25,640 nt of DNA from Methanobacteriota archaeon (GTDB lineage Archaea > Thermoplasmatota > E2 > DHVEG-1). The DNA lies in contig CAIYYQ010000262.1 in NCBI GenBank assembly GCA_903930505.1, positions 1 to 25,640 on the forward strand. Direction: 5' to 3'. Made by a program: the position numbers and the translations under genes. The notes under the pieces are model-generated. The model was not told the origin of the DNA and searched no databases. It saw only the letters and a program-made list of their open reading frames with translations. How positions within the stretch are numbered: the first letter of the stretch is position 1; the number at the start of each line of letters is the position of its first letter. Positions 7,354 through 15,531 of this stretch are shown piece after piece.

Positions 7354-8655
7354 TTACACACAAAACATTACCCTGTTTTCCTTACGAAACCTCTGCCCAA
7401 GATACTGTGATTCTTTTCCAAGTTCTTCTTCGATGCGAATCAACTGATTATACTTTGCGTTCCGATCACTTCTTGCGGGTGCACCGGTTTTAATCTGCCC
7501 AGCATTTGTCCCAACGACAAGATCAGCGATGAAGGCATCTTCAGTTTCGCCGCTGCGATGACTCACAACCGCAGTCCACCCAGTCTGTTGCGCCAGACGG
7601 ATTGCAGCAAGAGTCTCGGTAACTGATCCGATTTGATTCAGTTTAATCAACACAGAATTTGCTGCTTTCATTTCGATTCCACGTTCAATCCTTTTTGTAT
7701 TCGTCACAAACAAATCATCGCCAACAATCTGTATTTTCCCACCGAGTTTCTTTGTCATCTCAACCCAGGATTCCCAATCATCCTCTGCATGACCATCTTC
7801 AATACTCACAATAGGATACCTGCTGCAGAGATCTGCGTAGAAATCAACCAGTTCACCACCAGAATATGATTTCGACCCAATCTTGTATGTTCCGTTGTAG
7901 AAAAACTCACTTGACGCAGGATCCATAGCAATCTGCATCAAACCCGAGTACCCAGCATTGTCTATCGCTTGAAGCATTAGTTCTAAGCGTTCGTTCACGT
8001 CAACGATCTGCGCTGGTGCAAAACCTCCTTCATCACCAATCAAGGTTCCCCCTGCGCCAAAACGGTTTTTCAACAGTTTTGCGAGATGATGGTAACTTTC
8101 GGAAATCATCCGGATACCTTCCGTGAAACTTTTTGCACCGGTTGGCATGAGCATATGTTCCTGAATCGAGTTTTCTTGCCCAGCATGCTTCCCGCCATTA
8201 ATCACATTACACATAGGAACCGGAAGAATACAAGGATTTACCCCAAACAATTCACCAATATGCCAATACACGGGGATACCTTTTGCTGCAGCACCTGCCT
8301 TTGTCACAGCCATGGACAACGGAAGGATTGCATTTGCCCCCATCGTCTCCTTATTTTCTGTTCCATCAAGTCCAAGTAACAACATATCGATTTCTTTCTG
8401 ATCACAACAGTCCATCCCCACGATCTTTGATGCAAGGCGTTTGTTGACGTTATCTACTGCTTTCAATGTTCCTTTACCAAGATACCGTGTTTTATCGCCA
8501 TCTCGCAACTCCAAAGCTTCATGTTGACCTGCGCTTGCACCACTTGGGGTCATGCCTCGGAACACCCCGTTCTTTGTCACAATATCAACCTCAACTGTTG
8601 GGTTGCCACGAGAATCTAACACTTCACGTGCTTTCACCTTCAATATTTTCGTCAT
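7354..8655 (-). CDS. eno: Enolase (phosphopyruvate hydratase)
   Basis: Cytosolic glycolytic enzyme converting 2-phosphoglycerate to phosphoenolpyruvate and water, reversible in gluconeogenesis. Length (433) and all core residues fit: E209 in GDEGGFAP; Mg ligands D245, E286 (SIEDG) and D313 (VGDDLFVTN); catalytic K338 in LIKLNQIG; H366 in SHRSGET; K389 in GQIKTGAP. The mobile loop reads SGASAGQHEA where SGASTG is usual, a Thr-to-Ala change at position 42. The segments SIEDGHAEDDW and KYNQLIRIEEELG recall bacterial enolases. A GGAG-type Shine-Dalgarno lies about 11 nt before ATG 8655. It is divergent from aCPSF2 and probably the first gene of a minus-strand series leading to the lipoprotein. 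Confidence 0.96.
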   Translation of the reverse strand: MTKILKVKAREVLDSRGNPTVEVDIVTKNGVFRGMTPSGASAGQHEALELRDGDKTRYLGKGTLKAVDNVNKRLASKIVGMDCCDQKEIDMLLLGLDGTENKETMGANAILPLSMAVTKAGAAAKGIPVYWHIGELFGVNPCILPVPMCNVINGGKHAGQENSIQEHMLMPTGAKSFTEGIRMISESYHHLAKLLKNRFGAGGTLIGDEGGFAPAQIVDVNERLELMLQAIDNAGYSGLMQIAMDPASSEFFYNGTYKIGSKSYSGGELVDFYADLCSRYPIVSIEDGHAEDDWESWVEMTKKLGGKIQIVGDDLFVTNTKRIERGIEMKAANSVLIKLNQIGSVTETLAAIRLAQQTGWTAVVSHRSGETEDAFIADLVVGTNAGQIKTGAPARSDRNAKYNQLIRIEEELGKESQYLGQRFRKENRVMFCV

Positions 8656-8807
8656 AACAATTTCAGCTCCTCAATGATGATATCAGACAACATCATAAAA
8701 CAGTTACCATTTCCAATACATACCATCGAATGAACAAAAATTCTAAAAAAAGGAGATGAAAACCAAACATTAATCAACTATTTCTTCTTATCCGACTCGA
8801 TTCTAAA

Positions 8808-10049
8808 ATGGATAATGATATAAAAATTCAGTTTCTCGGCGGTGCAAATGAAGTTGGAAATGCCGCAATGGTTCTTGAAATGGAAGAGCTTAAACTTCTT
8901 TTTGAATACGGTTTATCACCAGGCAAACCACCACGGTTTCCCATGCCATCACCACCAGTTGATAGAGTCATGCTCACCCATGCACATCTTGACCATTCAG
9001 GGATGATTCCTTGGTTGTGTGCTCAGGGAACCCAGACGATTTTTGCAACAGAAATTACAAGTAAAGTCAGTAATCTTTTACATAAAGATACAGTAAAAAT
9101 ATCAAAGATGGATGGGTATGCGATTCCTTTTGATAGCAACGATGTAAAAGAAGCACAACATAGTTTTATACGAATAGATCCTAACAAGAAAAAAGATCTT
9201 GGTGAAAACGCTGAGGTTTGTTTTCATTCCGCAGGTCATATCCCCGGATCAATCATGTATCAGGTGAAAGGATCACGAACAGTTCTCTTTACCGGAGATA
9301 TCAACGTTATTGATACAAAACTTGTTAAAGCAGCAAAACCAGCTTCCTGCGACATCCTGTGCATGGAAGCAACCTACGCAGGAAGAGAACACCCAAAACG
9401 CAGTGAACTGGAGAAACGGTTTCTTGATAGAATCGATGAAGTCGTCGGACGAGGTGGCGTTGTGGTAATCCCGGCATTCGCAGTTTCCCGAAGCCAAGAA
9501 ATAATCCTTGTGCTGAAAAACGCAGGGTACAATGTCTGGTTTGATGGCATGGGACGAAAAGTTTCTAAACTCTTTTTAAAACACCCCGAATATCTGAAAT
9601 CCCCAAATGATTTGAGAAAAGCTATGAATGCAATCAATCTCGTTCATTCGGATCACGGTCGCAAACTTGCGTTGAAATCAGAGGTGATTCTCACATCAAG
9701 CGGAATGATGGATGGTGGACCCGTTCTCTGGTACATGAATCATCTCAAAGATGATCCCAAAAGCGCAGTTTTTCTCACTGGTTACCAAGTCCCAGGAAGC
9801 AACAGCAAGCTTCTTATGGAAAAGGGAAAATTGGATTTCTATGGTGTGCAGCAAAAAGTGGAATGTGAGGTAGATTACTTTGATTTCTCTGCGCATGCAG
9901 GTCATAACGAACTCATTGAATTTGCAAAAGCCTGTAAACCACAGAAAATCGTGTTATTCCATAGTGATAACCGAACACCACTTCTGGAACCTATGCGGCA
10001 GTTCGCAGAAGTATACACCCCAACTAATGGGGAAACATTTAGCGTATAA
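8808..10049 (+). CDS. Archaeal beta-CASP metallo-beta-lactamase ribonuclease aCPSF2
   Basis: Cytosolic zinc-dependent RNA nuclease of the beta-CASP family (CPSF73-like), acting in archaeal RNA maturation or decay. The metallo-beta-lactamase ligands are H58, H60, D62 and H63 (THAHLDHSG), H144 (SAGHIPGS) and D164 (FTGDIN). The beta-CASP motifs are E187 (MEATYAGREHP), H363 (DFSAHAGHNEL) and H385 (LFHSDNRT). At 413 residues it has no N-terminal KH domains, which points to aCPSF2 rather than the termination factor aCPSF1. There is no Shine-Dalgarno just before ATG 8808, so the message may be leaderless or short-leadered. aRF1 follows 77 bp downstream but has its own TATA box. Confidence 0.9.
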   Translation: MDNDIKIQFLGGANEVGNAAMVLEMEELKLLFEYGLSPGKPPRFPMPSPPVDRVMLTHAHLDHSGMIPWLCAQGTQTIFATEITSKVSNLLHKDTVKISKMDGYAIPFDSNDVKEAQHSFIRIDPNKKKDLGENAEVCFHSAGHIPGSIMYQVKGSRTVLFTGDINVIDTKLVKAAKPASCDILCMEATYAGREHPKRSELEKRFLDRIDEVVGRGGVVVIPAFAVSRSQEIILVLKNAGYNVWFDGMGRKVSKLFLKHPEYLKSPNDLRKAMNAINLVHSDHGRKLALKSEVILTSSGMMDGGPVLWYMNHLKDDPKSAVFLTGYQVPGSNSKLLMEKGKLDFYGVQQKVECEVDYFDFSAHAGHNELIEFAKACKPQKIVLFHSDNRTPLLEPMRQFAEVYTPTNGETFSV

Positions 10050-10078
10050 CAGGTTTTTTATATGATTTTTCGTAATCG

Positions 10079-10086
10079 TTTATATG
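10079..10086 (+). promoter_or_regulatory. TATA box upstream of aRF1
   Basis: TTTATATG at 10079-10086 predicts a start site near 10106-10110. That excludes the longer TTG-initiated reading frame at 10091 and supports ATG 10127, which has GGAG at 10115-10118 eight bases upstream. Confidence 0.5.
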
Positions 10087-10126
10087 TGTATTGTCGATAT
10101 ACAAAATATACAACGGAGAAACGCTG

Positions 10127-11380
10127 ATGGCAGCCGTAGAAATGACCGATCGTCAGAAATATGATCTGAGACGAAAACTTGAGGAGCTTCGATCATGCAA
10201 AGGCAGACATACTGAATTGATTTCACTGTATGTTCCTCCAACGAAACAGATCTTTGAGGTAAGCAACTACTTGAAAAGTGAATTTTCACAGTCGCAGAAT
10301 ATCAAATCAAAAACCACGCGGAAAAATGTGACTTCTGCGATCGAATCGATTTTAAATCGACTGAAACAGTTCAAACAACCACCAGCGAACGGGGTTGTGT
10401 TTTTTGTTGGTCATAAAAGCATCGGCGCTGACCAAACAGATATGGTTGCTTTTGTGATTGAGCCGCCGATGCCAATCACCACGTTTCTCTATCGCTGCGA
10501 CTCTGAATTTTATCTGGAACCAATTGAAGCGATGATGACCGAGAAAGAGATCTATGGTCTTATGTTGTTGGATCGCAGGGAATGTACCATAGGGATGCTT
10601 CGCGGAAATCGCATTGAACTATTAAAATACATGACGTCTCAGGTGCCGGGAAAACATGGAAAAGGAGGACAATCCCAGCGCAGATTTGAGCGGGCTACTG
10701 AGATTGCTGCACATGAGTGGTTTGTGAAATGCGGGGAACGTGCAAGTGATATCTTTATTGCCGAGAAAAACATGAAAGGAATCTTGGTTGGTGGCTCTGG
10801 TCCTACGAAACAATATTTTGTGAATGAAGCGTATTTGCATTACGAGCTTCAGAAAAAAATTGTTGATGTCTTTGACACAGGGTATACGGATGAGTATGGG
10901 CTGCGAGAGCTGGTCGCAACAGCTGCGGAAAAGATGGCGGATTTGAAGATCGCAAAAGAAAAAATGATAATGAAACGTTTTTTAAAAGAAGTGATGAAAA
11001 GTGAGGGAAGTCTTGCTATTTATGGGGAGAAACAGGTGCGCAAAGCCTTAGATATGGGCGTTGTTGATACCTTGCTTCTATCTGAGGGACTCAGGATTTA
11101 TCGGGTGAAGTTGAAATGTCCCTCTTGCGGATATCAACAGGAGATAACCATTGATGAGGCGAAGATACAAGACTTTGTTCTTCCGTCATGTACCGCATGT
11201 AATTCCTCTGAGAAGATGATTATTGAGGAAAAATTGGATTTAGTTGATGAGCTTTCTGAAAAAGTAGAAGCAAAAGGTGGGAGCATTCATCTGGTCTCTC
11301 GAGAAAGCGATGAAGGGGAGTCATTGTATAGTGCTTTTGGTGGGATAGCAGGTATTTTACGGTATTCATTAGATATATAA
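10127..11380 (+). CDS. prf1: Peptide chain release factor aRF1
   Basis: Class-I translation termination factor, the archaeal homologue of eRF1, reading all three stop codons and releasing the peptide. From ATG 10127 it has 417 residues. Domain 1 carries the stop-decoding NIKS at 58-61 and the YxCxxxF motif at 122-128 (YRCDSEF). The peptidyl-transferase-contacting GGQ is at 180-182. The C-terminal domain has a four-Cys mini-domain (C331, C334, C355, C358). The start is set by GGAG eight bases upstream and by the TATA box; an upstream in-frame TTG (10091) would add 12 residues and lie before the predicted transcription start. aCPSF2 lies directly upstream. Confidence 0.96.
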   Translation: MAAVEMTDRQKYDLRRKLEELRSCKGRHTELISLYVPPTKQIFEVSNYLKSEFSQSQNIKSKTTRKNVTSAIESILNRLKQFKQPPANGVVFFVGHKSIGADQTDMVAFVIEPPMPITTFLYRCDSEFYLEPIEAMMTEKEIYGLMLLDRRECTIGMLRGNRIELLKYMTSQVPGKHGKGGQSQRRFERATEIAAHEWFVKCGERASDIFIAEKNMKGILVGGSGPTKQYFVNEAYLHYELQKKIVDVFDTGYTDEYGLRELVATAAEKMADLKIAKEKMIMKRFLKEVMKSEGSLAIYGEKQVRKALDMGVVDTLLLSEGLRIYRVKLKCPSCGYQQEITIDEAKIQDFVLPSCTACNSSEKMIIEEKLDLVDELSEKVEAKGGSIHLVSRESDEGESLYSAFGGIAGILRYSLDI

Positions 11381-11398
11381 AAGGCGTAAATATTAATA

Positions 11399-11429
11399 TT
11401 TTATTCCTATTTTTTGTATTTTTTCTTTT
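11399..11429 (+). terminator. T-rich terminator after aRF1
   Basis: Several T-runs (TTTTT, TTTTTT) lie 20-50 bp after the aRF1 stop and directly before the TATA box of the transporter gene. This is the usual archaeal oligo-T terminator layout. No stem is needed or obvious. Confidence 0.5.
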
Positions 11430-11439
11430 GACCGATGGT

Positions 11440-11448
11440 TTTATAAAT
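11440..11448 (+). promoter_or_regulatory. TATA box of the OPT transporter unit
   Basis: TTTATAAAT at 11440-11448 lies about 35 bp before ATG 11482. The predicted start site near 11467 gives a leader of about 15 nt with no Shine-Dalgarno, so initiation is probably close to leaderless. Confidence 0.55.
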
Positions 11449-11481
11449 ACTTAAATATATTATTCATATGGTAGTTCTCCT

Positions 11482-13530
11482 ATGTCAAGTCGTGAAGATT
11501 TCAAATCATTTATACCGGCAAACAAGATAATACCAGAGTTAACCCTGAAGGCCTGCTTAGTCGGTGCCATCCTTGCAGTTATCCTTGGCGCAGCCAATGC
11601 ATACCTGGGATTATACGCAGGAATGACGGTTTCCGCGGTTATCCCTGGGGCAGTCATGGCGTTTGCTTTTTTGAAACCATTTAAAGGAACAATCCTTGAG
11701 GTCAACATCGGGATGATGGGTGCCGCAGCAGGAGAAGCACTCGCAGCTGGAGTCATCTTTACGATCCCTGCTTTAGTCCTCATTGGAGCATGGACTGAAA
11801 TCCACTGGTTAGAGACCACTGTCATCGCGTTTCTTGGTGGTGTCCTTGGAGTGCTGTGGATGATTCCCCTTCGACGAGCATTGATTCTTAAAACCGATTT
11901 ACCATTTCCTGAAGGGGTTGCGGTTGCTGCTGTACTCACGACAACAGTCGGTGGAGACTCAGCAACGAAAGCCGATAAAAAAAGCGGTGTCAGCGGTATC
12001 TGGCTTGTTGTCGGTGTTCTTACTGCTGCTCTGTTTAAATTCGGTCAAGTTGCATTAAAAACCTTTAGCGGCACCATTCATGGTCTTATCAACATCGGGA
12101 AATTTGATATCGGTGGAGGAGAAAAATCCGCTGTTCTTTATGGAGGAGTAGCTACATCACCAGCACTACTTGGTGTCGGATGGATCATCGGACCACGGAT
12201 CGCTGCATTTGTTTTTGTTGGAGGACTTCTTGGCTGGGTTATCCTCGTTCCTCTTATTGCACTTGCAACAGGCCTACCTATGCCTGTGACACCTCAGCAG
12301 ATCTCAGATGCAATTTCCCTTGGAAACGGTGATTATTCAATGGGTAGCCAGATATGGGGTTTCTTCAAGATCTGGGGCGATTATATCCGTTACATCGGCG
12401 TCGGTGCCATGGTCGTCGGAGGCCTGTATACTATTTTTAAACTTCGATCAAACCTTGCAAGCGGGATAAAAGAAGCAGTCGCAGGTCTTCGAGGCGGCAA
12501 AGTAGAAGCTAAAAAGAGAACAGATACTGATATTAATTATAAAATTGTGTTCCTTGTCATTGGTGCACTCATCATCCCCATTTTCCTTGTCTATGCGTAT
12601 ATCTCTAGCATGTGGGCTGTTTCTGCAGTTATGGCCATATTTGCAGTGTTGTTCGCATTCGTAGCAAGCGCCATCGCAGGATACATGGCCGGTCTTCTTG
12701 GTTCATCCAATAACCCTATCTCAGGTGTCACCGTCTCCGTATTACTCATCACATCATTGATTCTCGTTGGGTTTGGATTAAGCGGCAACATTCATATTTA
12801 CGGGGTAGCAATCCTTATCGCAGCAGTTATTTGTTGCGCAGCAGCAATCTCTGGTGATGTTCTCCAGTCAATGACCTGTGGTCAGATGATCGGGGCAACA
12901 CCAAAAAACCAGCAGATCGCAGAAATCATCGGTGTCGCTGCTGCAGCACCTATTCTCGCTCTTGTTATCCAGGCGCTTGACAAAGCATATAAAATTGGAA
13001 GCCCAAACCTTGCCGCACCTCAAGCGTTTCTCATGCAGGGAATCGTTAAAGGAGTCCTTGGAGGGGAAATGGTCTGGCCGTTTGTCATCGCAGGAGCGGT
13101 TCTTGCATTTGTCCTCATTCTCGTTAACATGCCGGTTCTCCCCGTTGCTATTGGGATTTATCTTCCGTTCACGTTAAGCGTACCTATTTTTGCTGGTGGT
13201 ATCGTCCGATCTGTCACGAATAGAGCGATTGCGAAGAAATACGGATCTGCAGACGAAGAAGAAATCAGCGAATGGGATCTTGCTATCAAACAAACTGATG
13301 TGAAACCCAAAGAAAAGATTATAAGAACCGGTCTTCTGTTTACCGCTGGGCTTATCGCAGGAGAAGCACTCATGGGCGTCTGTGTCGCATTCCTCATCGT
13401 CGCAGGAATCAATTTTGCGGTCTTTGACTTCCCACCAGTACTGCCATCGCTCATCGTATGGGTCTTCATAGCAGTACTCCTTGCATATATCCCACTCCGG
13501 GAAATCTATGCGAAAAAACAAGAAGAATAA
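11482..13530 (+). CDS. OPT-family oligopeptide transporter
   Basis: Multi-spanning membrane importer of the oligopeptide transporter superfamily (OPT, TC 2.A.67), which moves small peptides or metal chelates with protons. Length is 682 residues with about 14-16 hydrophobic segments. Family hallmarks visible: ANAYLGLYAGMTVSAVIPGA near 33-52, PFPEGVAVAAVL near 139-150, GSSNNPISGVTVSVLL near 410-425, and SGDVLQSMTCGQMIGATPKN near 455-474. A hydrophilic cytosolic loop with many Lys/Glu residues lies near 330-350 and another near 585-615. The last 23 bp overlap the start of the PqqD-like gene, so both are expressed together. Oligopeptide import fits a genome that also encodes a large secreted protease, but the substrate cannot be assigned from sequence. 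Confidence 0.92.
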   Translation: MSSREDFKSFIPANKIIPELTLKACLVGAILAVILGAANAYLGLYAGMTVSAVIPGAVMAFAFLKPFKGTILEVNIGMMGAAAGEALAAGVIFTIPALVLIGAWTEIHWLETTVIAFLGGVLGVLWMIPLRRALILKTDLPFPEGVAVAAVLTTTVGGDSATKADKKSGVSGIWLVVGVLTAALFKFGQVALKTFSGTIHGLINIGKFDIGGGEKSAVLYGGVATSPALLGVGWIIGPRIAAFVFVGGLLGWVILVPLIALATGLPMPVTPQQISDAISLGNGDYSMGSQIWGFFKIWGDYIRYIGVGAMVVGGLYTIFKLRSNLASGIKEAVAGLRGGKVEAKKRTDTDINYKIVFLVIGALIIPIFLVYAYISSMWAVSAVMAIFAVLFAFVASAIAGYMAGLLGSSNNPISGVTVSVLLITSLILVGFGLSGNIHIYGVAILIAAVICCAAAISGDVLQSMTCGQMIGATPKNQQIAEIIGVAAAAPILALVIQALDKAYKIGSPNLAAPQAFLMQGIVKGVLGGEMVWPFVIAGAVLAFVLILVNMPVLPVAIGIYLPFTLSVPIFAGGIVRSVTNRAIAKKYGSADEEEISEWDLAIKQTDVKPKEKIIRTGLLFTAGLIAGEALMGVCVAFLIVAGINFAVFDFPPVLPSLIVWVFIAVLLAYIPLREIYAKKQEE

Positions 13531-13867
13531 ACCACGATTACCGACTGAAGAGGAATTCTTACAGTTTACTCCAAGACGACTGGATTTTCCATGGGATACA
13601 ACCGATGATGGAATTGTTCATGTGACGGTTCCAAAGTTCACAAGCAGCATCGGGAAATCTTTTTGTAAACTTTTGAAAAAAGAAAACACGTTTGTTGCAA
13701 ACTTTGATACAATAGGGTCTTTGATTTGGAGACATTGTGACGGAAAGAATACGGTTCAGCAGATTTTAGATATTGTTAAACAAGAGCATCCCGATGGAAA
13801 AAACCTTGATCAACGACTGTTTCTTTTTCTGATGCAGATGAATGCGCTGCATTACCTTATGCTTTGA
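13508..13867 (+). CDS. PqqD-like (RiPP-recognition-element fold) small protein
   Basis: A 119-residue cytosolic protein matching the PqqD family: DDGIVHVTVPKF, then FVANFDTIGSLIWRHCDGKN, then TVQQILDIVKQEHPD. PqqD-type domains are small winged-helix folds that bind leader peptides of ribosomally made peptides for a partner enzyme. Its N-terminus is basic (MRKNKKNKPR). ATG 13508 is chosen over an upstream in-frame TTG (13481) and lies inside the end of the OPT gene, a 23-bp overlap indicating coupled translation. No radical-SAM enzyme, precursor peptide or other RiPP gene is nearby, so a PQQ-type pathway is unlikely. A peptide-binding partner of the transporter is a more natural inference. Its 3' end overlaps the convergent dph6 gene by 16 bp. 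Confidence 0.78.
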   Translation: MRKNKKNKPRLPTEEEFLQFTPRRLDFPWDTTDDGIVHVTVPKFTSSIGKSFCKLLKKENTFVANFDTIGSLIWRHCDGKNTVQQILDIVKQEHPDGKNLDQRLFLFLMQMNALHYLML

Positions 13868-14538
13868 CCCTTCTTTTCCAAGTGTGCATTTTTCACCTGT
13901 AACACACCATTGTCCCGGCTCCATTCTTTTGATACAGTGTCAAGAACAAGGGTTTTAGAGAACATTGGGCCATCAAGTACTAATGTTTCATATTCTCCCC
14001 CTTCACCTACGATGTTTATTTTATATCTTTTCTGAAGTATGGAAAGTTCCTCGAGAGTTTGTATATCGATTGTTCTTCCAAGCCATGATTCGTCAAAGCC
14101 TTGGGCGAAGACGCCAACTATTTTAATAATGAACCCTGCATTAATTTGATTTCTGAGTAAAACCTTGGGGGTCTTATGCCAAAGTGGAGTAAATGATTTA
14201 ATGCCAAGTTCGTAGCAGATTTTTTCGATGCGTGTCCTCTGATATTCAGAGGCCACTGCTCCGCTGATAACGCCATCAACATCAAGAGACTTTAGAAGTT
14301 TTTTTAGATCATGTAGCTCTTGTTCTTTCTCTCCTTTTGTTATGCATTGCACGAGAGGAATATCAAGCGCTTTTGCAAGAAGAGGTACAAGATGGATATT
14401 TATTGAATGAAACATCCATGATTCTTTATTTTCAGAAAAAAGGGTTACAAGATGAGAAACATCCCAGCCGTACTGCTTTGCGACATACACCGCAAAAACC
14501 GAGTCTTTACCACCGGAAAATAGTGCTGCAACCTTCAT
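13852..14538 (-). CDS. dph6: Diphthine-ammonia ligase (Dph6)
   Basis: ATP-dependent amidotransferase that completes diphthamide on elongation factor 2, converting diphthine to diphthamide with ammonium. From ATG 14538 it has 228 residues. The PP-loop ATP-pyrophosphatase signature SGGKDS lies at 8-13 and the Dph6-typical GEGGEYETLVLDGP near 186-199. ISGAVASEYQRTRIE is also characteristic. GTG 14547 in frame would add three residues; ATG gives the standard MKVAALFSGGKDS start. Diphthamide is present in archaea and eukaryotes only. The gene is convergent with the PqqD-like gene and shares its last 16 bp. Confidence 0.9.
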   Translation of the reverse strand: MKVAALFSGGKDSVFAVYVAKQYGWDVSHLVTLFSENKESWMFHSINIHLVPLLAKALDIPLVQCITKGEKEQELHDLKKLLKSLDVDGVISGAVASEYQRTRIEKICYELGIKSFTPLWHKTPKVLLRNQINAGFIIKIVGVFAQGFDESWLGRTIDIQTLEELSILQKRYKINIVGEGGEYETLVLDGPMFSKTLVLDTVSKEWSRDNGVLQVKNAHLEKKGQSIR

Positions 14539-14659
14539 TTCTATCACTTTATGATCAATTTATTATTTGTTTCAAAATAGTATCAAGCATTCAATTTTCA
14601 CATTATTATGTTTCCGCTGCATTATTGCCCAAGAAATCAATGGTTTTAAAGGAGATATA

Positions 14660-14665
14660 TTTATA
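14660..14665 (+). promoter_or_regulatory. TATA box of the MntA-HepT operon
   Basis: TTTATA at 14660-14665 within an AT-rich ATATATTTATA stretch predicts a start near 14688. This places ATG 14686 at or before the transcript start and favours ATG 14728 for mntA. Confidence 0.45.
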
Positions 14666-14727
14666 CAGTACATACCTATTTAGATATGTTTAGAGATTAT
14701 TTTCCTAGTCTTAAGGGGAAAAAGGGC

Positions 14728-15018
14728 ATGAACTCAAAAAAAGAAATTGAGACCACACTAAAAAAATACAAACCTATTTTAAAAGAAAAATTTCAGGTAA
14801 AAGAAATTGGTATCTTCGGTTCATATGTACGGGGAGAAGCAACTCGACAAAGTGATGTCGATATTCTCGTGAAATTTTCACGTCCCATCGGTTGGGAATT
14901 TATTGATTTAAAAGAATTTTTAGAAAAAATTCTGAACAAAAAAGTTGATTTGGTTACCATTCAAGCATTAAAACCTCAACTCAAAGATATCATCCTGAAA
15001 GAGGTTGTATACGCGTGA
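14728..15018 (+). CDS. mntA: MntA-type nucleotidyltransferase antitoxin
   Basis: Minimal nucleotidyltransferase of 96 residues. The family motif GSx10DxD is seen as GSYVRGEATRQSDVD (G31, S32, D43, D45), with a third acidic residue at D74 in KKVDLVTI. In the characterised MntA-HepT systems the antitoxin transfers AMP to a tyrosine beside the HEPN motif of HepT and silences it. I chose ATG 14728 because it gives the standard family length and lies after the predicted start site; ATG 14686 would add 14 residues. The stop overlaps the GTG start of hepT (GTGA), so the antitoxin is translated first, as in typical pairs. Confidence 0.86.
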   Translation: MNSKKEIETTLKKYKPILKEKFQVKEIGIFGSYVRGEATRQSDVDILVKFSRPIGWEFIDLKEFLEKILNKKVDLVTIQALKPQLKDIILKEVVYA

Positions 15019-15356
15019 AACGATCCTATAAACTGTTTGTTGAGGATATTCTTGATGCTATCACAAAGATTGAGAGGTATATCAAGGATTTGTCCTATGA
15101 GGATTTTCAGCAGGATACAATGTCCATTGATGCAGTAATACGAAATCTCGAAATCATAGGAGAAGCTGCACGAAACATTCCAACTTCAATACAGAAAAAA
15201 TACAAGGAGGTTCCATGGAATCGCATGATCGGATTGCGAAATATTGTAATCCATGGGTATTTCGGCATCGATCTCAGCATTATTTGGAAGATTATTACAA
15301 AAAATCTCCCGGAGACGAAACCCCTTATTTTAAAAATGTTAAAAGAAATTGAATAA
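15015..15356 (+). CDS. hepT: HepT HEPN-domain ribonuclease toxin (DUF86)
   Basis: A 113-residue all-helical HEPN toxin. The catalytic and modification motif Rx4HxY is intact: R75, H80, Y82 in RNIVIHGYF. SIDAVIRNLEIIGEAARNIP is the typical DUF86 core. In this family the enzyme cuts RNA and is switched off by AMPylation of the motif tyrosine by MntA. Translation starts with GTG 15015, overlapping the mntA stop. All key residues are present in both partners, so the pair looks functional. Toxin-antitoxin pairs of this kind are common in archaeal chromosomes; whether this one acts in phage defence or merely persists is unknown. Confidence 0.88.
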   Translation: MKRSYKLFVEDILDAITKIERYIKDLSYEDFQQDTMSIDAVIRNLEIIGEAARNIPTSIQKKYKEVPWNRMIGLRNIVIHGYFGIDLSIIWKIITKNLPETKPLILKMLKEIE

Positions 15357-15411
15357 GACCCAACCATTCGGAGGTAAAATTCTAGTTGTATCTTTAGGGA
15401 GACTGACGGTG

Positions 15412-15456
15412 AAGGTGCCTTGTGTACCTGAATAACAGGTATCTCTTTAAACACCT
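15412..15456 (+). other. Nested stem-loop in the leader of the phosphorylase gene
   Basis: An outer AGGTG/CACCT pairing (about 15413-15417 with 15452-15456) encloses a perfect six-pair hairpin TACCTG-AATAA-CAGGTA (15425-15441). It sits between hepT and the phosphorylase gene, about 75 nt before that ATG. It could be a leader structure, an operator or a terminator for hepT. It matches no riboswitch class that I recognise. Confidence 0.35.
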
Positions 15457-15531
15457 AAAACATTTCGTATCTTCAAAAGAACTCTTAACCCTGATTAGTC
15501 TCATACAATCTAAAGGGAGGCAAAAAATTCT

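Noticed and set aside
8660..8710. Possible box C/D sRNA (TGATGA and CTGA words) between enolase and aCPSF2
   Set aside because: Box spacing and order do not fit a C-D'-C'-D arrangement; the words fit chance in a short promoter region.
13508..13867. PQQ or other RiPP biosynthesis cluster
   Set aside because: Only a PqqD-like protein is present; no radical-SAM enzyme, precursor peptide or PqqB/C/E homologue is nearby.
14337..14693. 118-codon + strand frame antisense to dph6
   Set aside because: Lies opposite a well-supported enzyme; the translation has no motif and ends in intergenic AT-rich DNA.
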